Origin: an uncultured Stomatobaculum sp.
GTDB lineage: Bacteria > Bacillota > Clostridia > Lachnospirales > Lachnospiraceae
DNA: 64,000 nucleotides
Reading direction: 5' to 3'
Assembly (NCBI RefSeq): GCF_937924975.1
Contig: NZ_CALEYG010000024.1
Coordinates: forward strand, 1 to 64,000
Shown: positions 7,895 to 15,753 of the stretch, in pieces
Layout: each line of letters starts with the position of its first letter
Numbering within the stretch: the first letter of the stretch is position 1
Position numbers and translations under genes: made by a program
The notes under the pieces: model-generated
The model's database searches: none
What the model was told of the DNA's origin: nothing
The model's input: only the letters and a program-made list of their open reading frames with translations

Positions 7895-7923
7895 TATTTT
7901 GTAACGCCTACCTGTCGTATAAT
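7895..7923 (+). promoter_or_regulatory. Promoter for the secreted M14 peptidase gene
   Basis: A perfect -10 TATAAT at 7918-7923, with a weak -35 (TATTTT, 7895-7900) at 17-base spacing. It lies 53 bases before the chosen ATG. Confidence 0.5.
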
Positions 7924-7975
7924 TGGGATAGTTCGCAATTTCGCGCAGCAATGCGCTTTGACGACGGAGGTGGAG

Positions 7976-9226
7976 ATGAAGAGAAAACAGCGGATGCGAC
8001 TGTGGGCGGCAGCGCTCTCGGTTTGCATGGCAGCAGGAATGGCACAGCCCGCGATGGCCGGCGTTGTGAAAAGGAGCGCAGCGCAGGCGGGCGGCAGAAC
8101 CGCGGACAGCGCGCCGAGTAATACGGCGGAGGCGGCGCAGACCGACTTCTATTTTGCAGGGCAGGAGATGTATACCTACCAGCGTCTGGAGGCGGATATG
8201 CAGCTTCTCAAGTCAAAGTATGAGGGTGTCACGACGGATTCGATCGGAAAAACGGTGGACGGCAGAAACATCTACCGCATTGTAATCGGCAATCCGAACG
8301 CGGAGAAGAAAGTGCTGGTGCTCGCGGCAATCCATGCGCGCGAGTATATCACGACGCCGCTCGTGATGCGGCAGGTGCGGGAGATGCTGGACCGGAAGGC
8401 GAGCGGAGAGACTGCGCTGAACGATGTCTGCATCCAGTTTGTGCCGATGGCGAACCCGGACGGCGTGCAGATTTCCCAGCGCGCATTGGACGGTCTGAAC
8501 AACGCAAATTCCAAGCAGACCGTACAGCGTATCATTGAGAGCTGGGCAGACTGGGGGCTTCTGGAGAACAAGGACAAGTACAATTGGTATCTGAACAAGT
8601 GGAAGAACAATGTGAACGGTGTCGACCTGAATCACAATTTTCCGACCAAGGGCTGGGCGCAGTTAAACGATAACCGCGGCAAGGCGTCCTCGGAGTTCTA
8701 CAAAGGACCGTCGGCCGCTTCGGAGCCGGAGACCCAGGCAATCATAAAGCTCGTGAATGAGCAGAAGTTTAGCGAGGTCATCAATTACCACGCGCAGGGA
8801 CAGATTATCTACTGGTCGCAGATGCATGCCTCCAAGGAGGTGCAGGCCAAGGACAAAGCGATGGCGGTGATTGCGGCGCGTCGCACCGGCTATGCGCTGG
8901 TGGATCCGGCCGCGGACGGATCCCGCTATGGCGCAGGCTTTAAGGACTGGCTCGACTGGGAAAAAGGCATTCCGAACATCACGCTCGAGGTGGGACTCGG
9001 TGTCTCGCCGGTGCCGGAGAACCAGATTGAGAAAATCTGGCAACAGAATCAGGGACTGCTTCCGGAACTCGTGAACGCACTGCTCGGCCGTAGCGGCGAG
9101 AGCATCTCGAACGGCGCATCGACAGCCGCCGCGGGCAATGTAGCGCAGGACAGCGGCGTGCGCTATGTCTCGCCGAAGGGCAGCGGCGATGCGAACGAGA
9201 GCCTGACGGCCCCCGGTGCAGAGTGA
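7976..9226 (+). CDS. Secreted M14-family zinc carboxypeptidase
   Basis: 416 aa. A signal peptide (Lys/Arg-rich start, hydrophobic core, likely cut after PAMA near residue 28) leads to an M14 catalytic domain. Zinc ligands are His120 and Glu123 (IHAREY) and His272 (NYHAQG); the catalytic Glu is in ITLEVGLG (about 338). VDLNHNFPTKGW carries the substrate-binding Asn/Arg region. M14 enzymes of this Gram-positive type often cut gamma-D-Glu-diaminopimelate bonds in cell wall peptides, which is a likely role. ATG 7976 follows CGGAGGTGGAG. The last 50 residues are Ser/Ala/Gly-rich and probably disordered. Confidence 0.92.
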   Translation: MKRKQRMRLWAAALSVCMAAGMAQPAMAGVVKRSAAQAGGRTADSAPSNTAEAAQTDFYFAGQEMYTYQRLEADMQLLKSKYEGVTTDSIGKTVDGRNIYRIVIGNPNAEKKVLVLAAIHAREYITTPLVMRQVREMLDRKASGETALNDVCIQFVPMANPDGVQISQRALDGLNNANSKQTVQRIIESWADWGLLENKDKYNWYLNKWKNNVNGVDLNHNFPTKGWAQLNDNRGKASSEFYKGPSAASEPETQAIIKLVNEQKFSEVINYHAQGQIIYWSQMHASKEVQAKDKAMAVIAARRTGYALVDPAADGSRYGAGFKDWLDWEKGIPNITLEVGLGVSPVPENQIEKIWQQNQGLLPELVNALLGRSGESISNGASTAAAGNVAQDSGVRYVSPKGSGDANESLTAPGAE

Positions 9227-9262
9227 TATCGGAAAGATAAATGACTGATTATAGAGAAAAGA

Positions 9263-9319
9263 CACCCGTTTTCCGAGCAGTTCTGATACCCTGTTCGGGA
9301 AACTAGGGTGCCTTTTTTC
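9263..9319 (+). terminator. Intrinsic terminator after the M14 peptidase gene
   Basis: A long imperfect hairpin (CACCC-GTTTTCCGAGCAG pairing with CTGTTCGGGAAAC-AGGGTG) followed by CCTTTTTTC. Confidence 0.8.
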
Positions 9320-9323
9320 GCGC

Positions 9324-9351
9324 TTGTCTCTTTAGGACAAAGCGTTATAAT
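9324..9351 (+). promoter_or_regulatory. Promoter for the YitT-UPF0126 gene pair
   Basis: TTGTCT (9324-9329) and TATAAT (9346-9351) with a 16-base spacer, 38 bases upstream of the YitT ATG and directly after the preceding terminator. Confidence 0.7.
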
Positions 9352-9389
9352 AAAGAAGCACGAAAAAAAGAAGACAGGACGGGGTTTTT

Positions 9390-10271
9390 ATGGAAAAATT
9401 GCGGAAAATGCTGAGGGGAATGGAATATAAGGAGAAATTAATCGGTCTCCTGCAAATCATTGTAGGCAATGTAGGCTATGCGCTGGTCGTACAGCTTTTT
9501 ATTTTGCCCATGGATCTCCTCACCAGCGGAACCACGGGTATTTCCCTCGTGTTACACAAGGTTACGGGACTTCCGGTGCCGCCGCTCCTGCTCGCTCTGA
9601 ATATATTTACGCTGTTGCTCGGCTTCATCTTCATCGGCAAGGGCTTCGGCATGTCGACCATTCTAAGCTCCTTCATCAGCCCGATTGCGCTGGAGTTCTG
9701 GAGCCACGCACTGAAGGGCGTGGTGCTCACGCAGAATCTCATGCTGAATGCGATCTTTGCGGGACTCGGAACCGGTCTCACGCTCGGCATTGTGCTCCGC
9801 GCGGGCTCTTCGACCGGCGGTATGGATGTAATTCCGATTATGGCAAAGAAGTATTTGAGCCTGCCGCTCGGCGCCGGCTTCATCATCACGGATATGATTA
9901 CGCTGCTCTCGCAGGGACTCCTCTTCTCCTGGGAGCGCGTGCTCTTCGGTCTGATTTGTGTCATTGTGACTTCCATCTCGATCGATAAGATGACGCTGAT
10001 CGGAACCACACGCACCGAAGTCAAGATTATCAGTGAGAAACCGGAGGAAGTGAAGAACGCCATACTCAAGGAGATGGGACGCGGCGTGACCATGCTGCAT
10101 GCGGACCGCGGATACACGAAGCGGCCCACCCAGGTGGTGCTCTCGGTCATCTATAACCGCGAACTGCCGCAGATTATTCGCATTGCGCATGAGATCGATC
10201 CGGCCTGCTTTCTGATTGTGGGACGTATTTCGGAGGTTCACGGTGAGGGCTTTAGCCGCGGGGTAAGATAA
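9390..10271 (+). CDS. YitT-family membrane protein with DUF2179 domain
   Basis: 293 aa. Five to six membrane segments in the first 200 residues contain the family signatures FILPMDLLTSGTTGISL and RAGSSTGGMDVI. They are followed by a soluble C-terminal DUF2179 domain (about 205-285, TRTEVKIISEKPEEVKNAIL onward). The function of YitT proteins is not established; a transport role is suspected. The stop codon overlaps the start of the UPF0126 gene (shared base 10271), so the two are translationally coupled. Confidence 0.93.
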   Translation: MEKLRKMLRGMEYKEKLIGLLQIIVGNVGYALVVQLFILPMDLLTSGTTGISLVLHKVTGLPVPPLLLALNIFTLLLGFIFIGKGFGMSTILSSFISPIALEFWSHALKGVVLTQNLMLNAIFAGLGTGLTLGIVLRAGSSTGGMDVIPIMAKKYLSLPLGAGFIITDMITLLSQGLLFSWERVLFGLICVIVTSISIDKMTLIGTTRTEVKIISEKPEEVKNAILKEMGRGVTMLHADRGYTKRPTQVVLSVIYNRELPQIIRIAHEIDPACFLIVGRISEVHGEGFSRGVR

Positions 10272-10921
10272 TGGTATTTTCAGTCATCGGTTTTATGGAT
10301 TTACTCGGTACCATTGCGTTTGCAATTTCCGGCGCGCTGGTCGGTGTCAAGCGGGATATGGATATTTTCGGTATCAACATCCTCGCGGTCATCACGGCCT
10401 GCGGCGGCGGTATGACGCGTGATGTGGTGATCGGCAAGGAGCCGCCGGTCATGTTTGTGAATCCGATTTATGTGTTAGTTGCGGTGATTACGGCCAACAT
10501 CGTCTTTCTGTATCTTTATACGAACCGCCGTCTGCCGGGTTCGAAGAAGACGCTGAATGCACTGCTCTTCTGGTGTGATACCTTGGGGCTTGCGGCCTTC
10601 ACGGTGGACGGTGTCTTTGCCGGGATTAACATTGGCATGAACCGCCTGTTCCTCTGCACCTTCCTCGGAACGGTGACGGGAGTCGGCGGCGGTGCAATTC
10701 GCGATATCTTCGCGAACCAGATGCCCGAGATATTCTGGAAAAACATCTATGCGATGGCCTCGGTGCCGGGAGCCATCCTGACGGTTCTCGCCTGGCGGAT
10801 GCTCGGCTCGGAAAACAAGGCTGCGCTGATCGGCAGCCTTTGTGTGATTCTGGTGCGCTGCGTAGCCGTGCGCTATGACTGGAACCTGCCGCGGGTGCCG
10901 AAGCGCAGCGGACAAGCCTGA
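10271..10921 (+). CDS. UPF0126/TRIC-type cation channel family protein
   Basis: 216 aa with seven predicted membrane segments in two repeats. Each repeat has the family motif: AFAISGALVGVKRDMDIFG with TACGGGMTRDVVIG in the first, and FAGINIGMN with VTGVGGGAIRDIF in the second. The bacterial members resemble trimeric intracellular cation channels (potassium), and some have been linked to glycine uptake. The start ATG overlaps the YitT stop. A bidirectional hairpin ends the transcript. Confidence 0.92.
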   Translation: MVFSVIGFMDLLGTIAFAISGALVGVKRDMDIFGINILAVITACGGGMTRDVVIGKEPPVMFVNPIYVLVAVITANIVFLYLYTNRRLPGSKKTLNALLFWCDTLGLAAFTVDGVFAGINIGMNRLFLCTFLGTVTGVGGGAIRDIFANQMPEIFWKNIYAMASVPGAILTVLAWRMLGSENKAALIGSLCVILVRCVAVRYDWNLPRVPKRSGQA

Positions 10922-10929
10922 GACAGAAA

Positions 10930-10970
10930 ACAGGAGCTGTGAAGAATGTTTCTTCACAGCTCCTGTTCTC
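10930..10970. terminator. Bidirectional intrinsic terminator (UPF0126 gene / ilvN)
   Basis: A perfect 17-base stem (10930-10946 with 10950-10966) around a TGT loop, lying between convergent genes. Downstream on the plus strand is TCTCTTC and on the minus strand TTTTCTG, so it can serve both transcripts. Confidence 0.85.
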
Positions 10971-10971
10971 T

Positions 10972-11445
10972 TCAGTCCTTGCTCACGCAGATACTGCCGG
11001 TGCGCTGAATCTCGAGAATGCCGTAATTTCGCACGAGTTCAATGAAATTCAGAATGGCCTCGGGCTCGGCGGTCAGCTGAATGACCATGGTCTTCTGCGA
11101 GAAGTGGACCACTTTCGCGTCGGTTACGGAGCAGAGCTCTATGAGGGAGGCACGCGTGGTCACGGAGTGCGCGACCTTGATTAACATCATCTCTTTTAAG
11201 ATGGAGCTACTCTCTTCGAGTCGCCGCACTTTGATCACATCGATCTTTTTGTTCAGGTGCTTTTCGACCTGGTCGAGGGTACGGCTGTCGCCGCTCGAGA
11301 CAATGGTCATACTGGATACATCGTGCTGTTCGGTCTCGCCCACCGCGAGGCTGTCAATGTTGAAGCCGCGGCGCGCAAAGAGACCCGCAATCTGCGAGAG
11401 CACGCCGTCACGGTTCTCGACCAGCACAGAAAAAATTCCTTTCAT
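10972..11445 (-). CDS. ilvN: Acetolactate synthase small (regulatory) subunit
   Basis: 157 aa, the standard short IlvN length. An N-terminal ACT domain (MKGIFSVLVENRDGVLSQIAGL, RGFNIDSLAVG) binds valine for feedback inhibition. The C-terminal half (RASLIELCSVTDAKVVHFS) matches the second ACT-like domain. It partners the catalytic IlvB in branched-chain amino acid synthesis. It lies 11 bases downstream of ilvB on the same strand, and RC of AGGAGGAGCC precedes its ATG. Confidence 0.97.
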   Translation of the reverse strand: MKGIFSVLVENRDGVLSQIAGLFARRGFNIDSLAVGETEQHDVSSMTIVSSGDSRTLDQVEKHLNKKIDVIKVRRLEESSSILKEMMLIKVAHSVTTRASLIELCSVTDAKVVHFSQKTMVIQLTAEPEAILNFIELVRNYGILEIQRTGSICVSKD

Positions 11446-11456
11446 AGGGCTCCTCC

Positions 11457-13079
11457 TTACTGGGTGTTGTTCTCGCTGTCCACATCGCAGACCATGAGTG
11501 CGGCTGTCTCGCAGGCGAGGAAGGCATCCAGCGTTTCTCCGAGCGCAGCATTGTTGTCACAGTGGAAGTAGGCCATATCATAGGCAGCGGCGATATGCGA
11601 ATAGCGGGGGTAGTCAAAGAGCTCGACTGCCTCATAGCGACGGTTGTATGTTTTCGCCTGGTATTCGCGGACCAGTCCGAGGAAGCGGTTCTTCATGATC
11701 AGAATTTTGACCGGGAGTTTTTGGACGGCAATGGTGCCGAGCTCATAGAGGGACATCTGGAAGGAGCCGTCACCGCAGACTGCGACGACCTGGCGCTCCG
11801 GCGCGGCAAACTTTGCACCGATGGCCGCGGGGATCGAGTAGCCCATGGTACCCATGCCGCCGCTTGTCAGGAAGCGACCGCGCTTCATCACATAATTGTC
11901 GGCGGACCAGAGCTGATTCTGACCGACATCCGCCACATAGATGGCATCGTCCTCCATCTTTTCGGAGAGCAGTTTCACGAGCTCCACCGGGTTTACGAGT
12001 TTGTCGCTGAAGCGGCGCAAATCCACGGTGCTGTGCTTCTTCTCTTCGAGTTCCCGGAGCCACGCGCTCGTATCAATCGAGATGGGCGCCTCGGCGAGGG
12101 CCGCAAACACAATTTTCGAATCGCCGACCAGCGGAATCGTGGGACCTAAGTTCTTGCCGATTTCCGCAGTGTCAATGTCAATGTGGATGATGTTGACGCG
12201 TTGCTCCAGATTTTCCGGCTTGGGGACAGCGCGGTCCGCGATGCGTGCGCCGACGATAATCAGGAGGTCGCTCGCGGCAACGGCGCGGTTTGCGTAGGGC
12301 TTTCCGTTGTTGCCGAGCATGCCGAAGTTGAGCGAGTGATTTTTCGGCAGTACGCCGATGCCCATCATCGTGTGGACGAGCGGAATCCGGTACTTTTCGC
12401 AGAAGGCACGGAGTTCCGCTTCGCCCTGTCCGAGAATCACGCCGCCGCCCGCGCAGACCAGCGGCTTTTTCGCCTTTTGAATCGCGGCAATCACGCGGGA
12501 CAGCTGGAGGCTGTTGCCCTTGACGTTCGGCTTATAGCCGCGCATCGTGAGCTGTTCGGGATAGGCGAAAGCCTTTTTCAGCGTCTGCATCTGGACATCA
12601 ATCGGAATATCAATGAGCACGGGCCCCTTGCGGCCGGAATTCGCGATGTAGAAGGCCTCTTTGAAGACGCGCGGAATCTCGTCGGCATTTTTGACGAGGT
12701 AGGAGTATTTGACAAAAGACTCGGTCGCGCCGCGCATATCCGCTTCCTGAAACACATCGCGTCCGAGGAGAGAGGAGTTGACCTGTCCCGTGATGGCAAT
12801 GAGCGGGATGGAATCCGCGTAGGCGGTCGCGAGTGCCGTGATTAAATTGGTCGCGCCCGGGCCGGAAGAGCTCACGCAGACCGCCGGGCGGCCGGTGATG
12901 CGCGCATAACCGCTCGCGGCGTGTCCTGCGGCCTGCTCCTGGCGTACCAGTATATGTTCGATCGATGCGTCTTGGTTCAGCGCATCCAAAAAGGGTGAAA
13001 TTGCGACACCCGGATAACCAAAAATGCGGGAGATGCCTTCCGCGGTCAGGCATTTGACCATTGCCTCTGCACCGTTCAT
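11457..13079 (-). CDS. ilvB: Acetolactate synthase large (catalytic) subunit
   Basis: 540 aa. This thiamine-diphosphate enzyme condenses two pyruvates, or pyruvate with 2-oxobutyrate, in isoleucine/valine/leucine synthesis. Visible are the N-terminal FGYPGVAISPFLDAL with the QEQAAGHAASGYAR block containing the catalytic Glu, the FAD/central domain, and the ThDP-binding motif near GDGSFQMSLYELGTIAV with Asn in the metal site (MKNRFLGLV). I start at ATG 13079, preceded by AAAGGAGGCGAAGCTG; the open frame runs further upstream to 13235, but that part is not IlvB-like. It is co-transcribed with ilvN and diverges from nth. No leader attenuator or T-box is seen in the short upstream region. Confidence 0.96.
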   Translation of the reverse strand: MNGAEAMVKCLTAEGISRIFGYPGVAISPFLDALNQDASIEHILVRQEQAAGHAASGYARITGRPAVCVSSSGPGATNLITALATAYADSIPLIAITGQVNSSLLGRDVFQEADMRGATESFVKYSYLVKNADEIPRVFKEAFYIANSGRKGPVLIDIPIDVQMQTLKKAFAYPEQLTMRGYKPNVKGNSLQLSRVIAAIQKAKKPLVCAGGGVILGQGEAELRAFCEKYRIPLVHTMMGIGVLPKNHSLNFGMLGNNGKPYANRAVAASDLLIIVGARIADRAVPKPENLEQRVNIIHIDIDTAEIGKNLGPTIPLVGDSKIVFAALAEAPISIDTSAWLRELEEKKHSTVDLRRFSDKLVNPVELVKLLSEKMEDDAIYVADVGQNQLWSADNYVMKRGRFLTSGGMGTMGYSIPAAIGAKFAAPERQVVAVCGDGSFQMSLYELGTIAVQKLPVKILIMKNRFLGLVREYQAKTYNRRYEAVELFDYPRYSHIAAAYDMAYFHCDNNAALGETLDAFLACETAALMVCDVDSENNTQ

Positions 13080-13250
13080 CAGCTTCGCCTCCTTTATTCC
13101 GTTGAAAATGAAAGTAGAAAGTATGATAGCATAAAGAGAAGGCGAAAGAAAGCCGGGAAGCGAGAGAGAAAGGCAAGACAGAGAGAAATGAAACAGGGAA
13201 CAGAGAAAAAGACAGGGAGCAAGAAGGGAAAGCACGGTGAGGAGGCAGAT

Positions 13251-13913
13251 TTGAACGCGCGTCGAGAACTCACAAAAAAAGTCATAGAGCGCTTAAAAGC
13301 GCTTTACCCGGATACGAAGTGTACCTTGACCTATGAAGATGCATGGCAGCTTCTGATTTCGGTGCGGCTCGCGGCGCAGTGCACGGATCTCCGCGTGGAT
13401 CAGGTGACGCCGCGGCTTTACGAGCGATTTCCGACAGTACGGGCTCTTGCGGAGGCGCCGGTTGAGGACATAGAGGAAATTGTGCGTCCTTGCGGACTCG
13501 GCAATTCCAAGGCGAGGGACATCAAAAAGTGTATGACGGTGCTCCATGAAACATACCGGGATCAGGTGCCGCGTGATTTTAAGGCGCTGCTCGCACTGCC
13601 GGGTGTCGGCAGGAAGAGCGCCAATCTGATTATGGGAGATGTCTTCGGGGAACCGGCGATTGTCACCGACACCCACTGTATACGGCTCGTGAACCGCATC
13701 GGGCTCGTGGATCAGGTCAAGGAACCCGCGAAGGTCGAAAAGCTCTTATGGGATTTGGTGCCGCCGGAGGAGAGCAACCAGTTCTGCCACCGCCTCGTGG
13801 ATCACGGCAGGGCGGTCTGCACGGCGCGGAAGCCGAATTGCGGAGGCTGTGTGTTGAACGATTTATGTCGCTACGCAAAAGAAGAGCAGCCCTTCGGGCT
13901 CGGAGAACTTTGA
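13251..13913 (+). CDS. nth: Endonuclease III (DNA glycosylase/AP lyase)
   Basis: 220 aa from TTG 13251. Nth removes oxidised pyrimidines and nicks at abasic sites in base excision repair. The helix-hairpin-helix LPGVGRKSANLIMG holds the catalytic Lys, and TDTHCIRLVNRIG holds the catalytic Asp. The C-terminal [4Fe-4S] site is a clean C-x6-C-x2-C-x5-C (CTARKPNCGGCVLNDLC). I prefer TTG 13251 because TGAGGAGG lies 5 bases before it and the length then matches the family. An in-frame ATG at 13188 would add a Lys-rich 21-residue tail from a purine-rich tract and has a poor Shine-Dalgarno. Confidence 0.93.
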   Translation: MNARRELTKKVIERLKALYPDTKCTLTYEDAWQLLISVRLAAQCTDLRVDQVTPRLYERFPTVRALAEAPVEDIEEIVRPCGLGNSKARDIKKCMTVLHETYRDQVPRDFKALLALPGVGRKSANLIMGDVFGEPAIVTDTHCIRLVNRIGLVDQVKEPAKVEKLLWDLVPPEESNQFCHRLVDHGRAVCTARKPNCGGCVLNDLCRYAKEEQPFGLGEL

Positions 13914-13924
13914 GGAGGAGAAGA

Positions 13925-15076
13925 ATGGATAGAAAAGCAGTGCTCGAGGTGAGAAAATTATTTGACAAGAACGACTGCCGCATCGACCGCATGCGCGGCT
14001 GTTATGTGAACGGCGAGAAGCAGATACTCGCGGAAATTCAAGACCAGCTCTACAGCTTTGAGGACGAGGAACTGTTTCAGTACTGTGAGCTCTTTAAGAA
14101 GGCAGTCTCCGGAAGAATCGGACGGACGCTTTTTAACATCGAATTTCCGCTCGATGCGGAGAAGGAAGGCGGCGCGCAGGAGAAGCTGTACCGCCTCTTA
14201 AAGAGTGAGTTAAAGGATGAGGCGCTTCTGCAGGAATTTTTTCAGGATATGATTCAGCACTACGCCTTCACCGGCAATTATCTGATTCTCCTGGTGCACG
14301 GTGTCTACGATATTCCGGGGAGAACCAAAGACCGTGTCGGTTTAAGCGACGGCTCGGAATATGTGTACCCCTTCCTTGAGCTCTCGATTTGCCCGGTGGA
14401 ACTGCTTCGCGAGGGGCTCTGCTACGATGCCGAGGCCAAGTCCTTCCTGAGTCGCATGGAGAACTGGAGCGTAAAAAAGCCGGATATCGGTCTTCTCTAC
14501 CCGGCGTTCAACGAGAGGAATACGGATTTGCACGCGGCGCTCTGGTATGCGCGGAGCGAGAAGACGCGCCACGAGGAGCTCGCGGCAGTGCTCCTCGGAA
14601 CGGAACTTCCTCGCGCCGAGAGTGCGGAGAAGGATGCCTTCCGGGAGATTGTCGAGCGCAGTCTCGGGGAGGACTGCAACTTTACCCTGGTGCAGAGCCT
14701 GCAGGAGGCGGTGAATCGCTTTGCGGAAGAGGCCGGAGACAGTGAAGTCACGGAGCCGCCGGTGTTATCGAAGGGCGAATTCAAGCGTCTGCTCGACGAG
14801 TGCGGCGCGGAGGAAGAGGCGCTGTCGCGCCTCGATGAAGTCTATGAAGAGGTGCTCGGGGAGAGCAGGGAAGCCCTGCTGGTCGAAAACCTGAGCGCGC
14901 CGAAGACACTTACGGTCGCGACGGATTCGCTGCAATTAAAACTGCAGAGCGATGCGAGCGAACTTCTCAGCACCCGGGTGATCGACGGCCGGGAGTATTT
15001 TCTGATTCCGGTCTCCGAGGACGTCACGGTCAACGGGATTCGTCTCCGGACAAAAACGGCTGCAGCAGACGAATGA
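13925..15076 (+). CDS. DUF4317 family protein
   Basis: 383 aa. The start MDRKAVLEVRKLFDKNDCRIDRMRGCYVNGEKQ and later YFLIPVSEDVTV-type ending match the DUF4317 family that is common in Clostridia (segments quoted are partial). No catalytic motif or membrane segment is evident; it is acidic and probably cytoplasmic. ATG 13925 follows GAGGAGGAGAAGA. It lies 11 bases after nth, so the two are likely co-transcribed. The last 47 bases overlap the end of the convergent aroK gene. Function unknown. Confidence 0.8.
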   Translation: MDRKAVLEVRKLFDKNDCRIDRMRGCYVNGEKQILAEIQDQLYSFEDEELFQYCELFKKAVSGRIGRTLFNIEFPLDAEKEGGAQEKLYRLLKSELKDEALLQEFFQDMIQHYAFTGNYLILLVHGVYDIPGRTKDRVGLSDGSEYVYPFLELSICPVELLREGLCYDAEAKSFLSRMENWSVKKPDIGLLYPAFNERNTDLHAALWYARSEKTRHEELAAVLLGTELPRAESAEKDAFREIVERSLGEDCNFTLVQSLQEAVNRFAEEAGDSEVTEPPVLSKGEFKRLLDECGAEEEALSRLDEVYEEVLGESREALLVENLSAPKTLTVATDSLQLKLQSDASELLSTRVIDGREYFLIPVSEDVTVNGIRLRTKTAAADE

Positions 15077-15602
15077 GCGCATCCGTGATTTCCGCAGGGC
15101 TTAGGTGATCGGTTGCGATTTTCAGCGAGGCAGCGTCCTCGTAAAGCGGGAGGCGCGCCTGCATCATGGCAGCGATGTCGGCAGGGGTCTTCTTGTCTTT
15201 TAAGAGCGGACGGGCAGTATCGGTGCCGATGCGCGAAAAGACGGTCTCCGGCGTCGCCGTGAGGTAAATGACGGGGCCGAGCAGGCGCATCAGCGCGCGG
15301 TTTTCGCTGCGGAGTGCCATGCCGCCGCCGCAGGAAACCAGGCAGGGACTCTGCCCGCGGAGCCTTCGTAAAAATTCGGTCTCCCGGTCGCGGAAGGCCT
15401 GCTCTCCCTCACGCGAAAAAAAATCGGCGATGCTGCAGCCGAGCTCTTGTTCGAGGCAGGCATCGCTGTCCAGTGCGGGAAGGCCGAGCGCTGCCGACAG
15501 TGTGCTTGCGACCGTGGACTTGCCGCTTCCCATGAAGCCGATCAGGAAGAGGTGCTGCTTTAAGCGGTGACGAACCGCGGCGGAGGATGCATCAACGGAC
15601 AT
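15030..15602 (-). CDS. aroK: Shikimate kinase
   Basis: 190 aa. It phosphorylates shikimate in aromatic amino acid synthesis. Walker A is GFMGSGKST (about residue 20); the shikimate-binding residues appear as DSD, RDRETEFLRRL (Arg) and CGGG, and the lid Arg lies in TARPLL. ATG 15602 follows AAAAGGAGTCTTTT. It overlaps the 3' end of the DUF4317 gene tail to tail by 47 bases. A second, less canonical kinase of this superfamily is encoded at 52604. Confidence 0.95.
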   Translation of the reverse strand: MSVDASSAAVRHRLKQHLFLIGFMGSGKSTVASTLSAALGLPALDSDACLEQELGCSIADFFSREGEQAFRDRETEFLRRLRGQSPCLVSCGGGMALRSENRALMRLLGPVIYLTATPETVFSRIGTDTARPLLKDKKTPADIAAMMQARLPLYEDAASLKIATDHLSPAEITDALIRLLQPFLSGDESR

Positions 15603-15643
15603 AAAAGACTCCTTTTCTGTGAATCTCCGGTTGTTTCGGGGAC

Positions 15644-15672
15644 AGTGTAACACGGGGCGCAGGGCTTTACAA
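15644..15672 (-). promoter_or_regulatory. Promoter for aroK
   Basis: Minus strand TTGTAA (15672-15667) and TACACT (15649-15644) with a 17-base spacer, 42 bases upstream of the aroK ATG. It lies in the divergent region shared with pgi. Confidence 0.5.
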
Positions 15673-15753
15673 ACGACTGCGTTTTTCTTGTAAAATTGTG
15701 ATAGAATGAAATGAAAAAGGATGCCGCGGGGCGCGGTGTGAGGAGGAAAAAAT

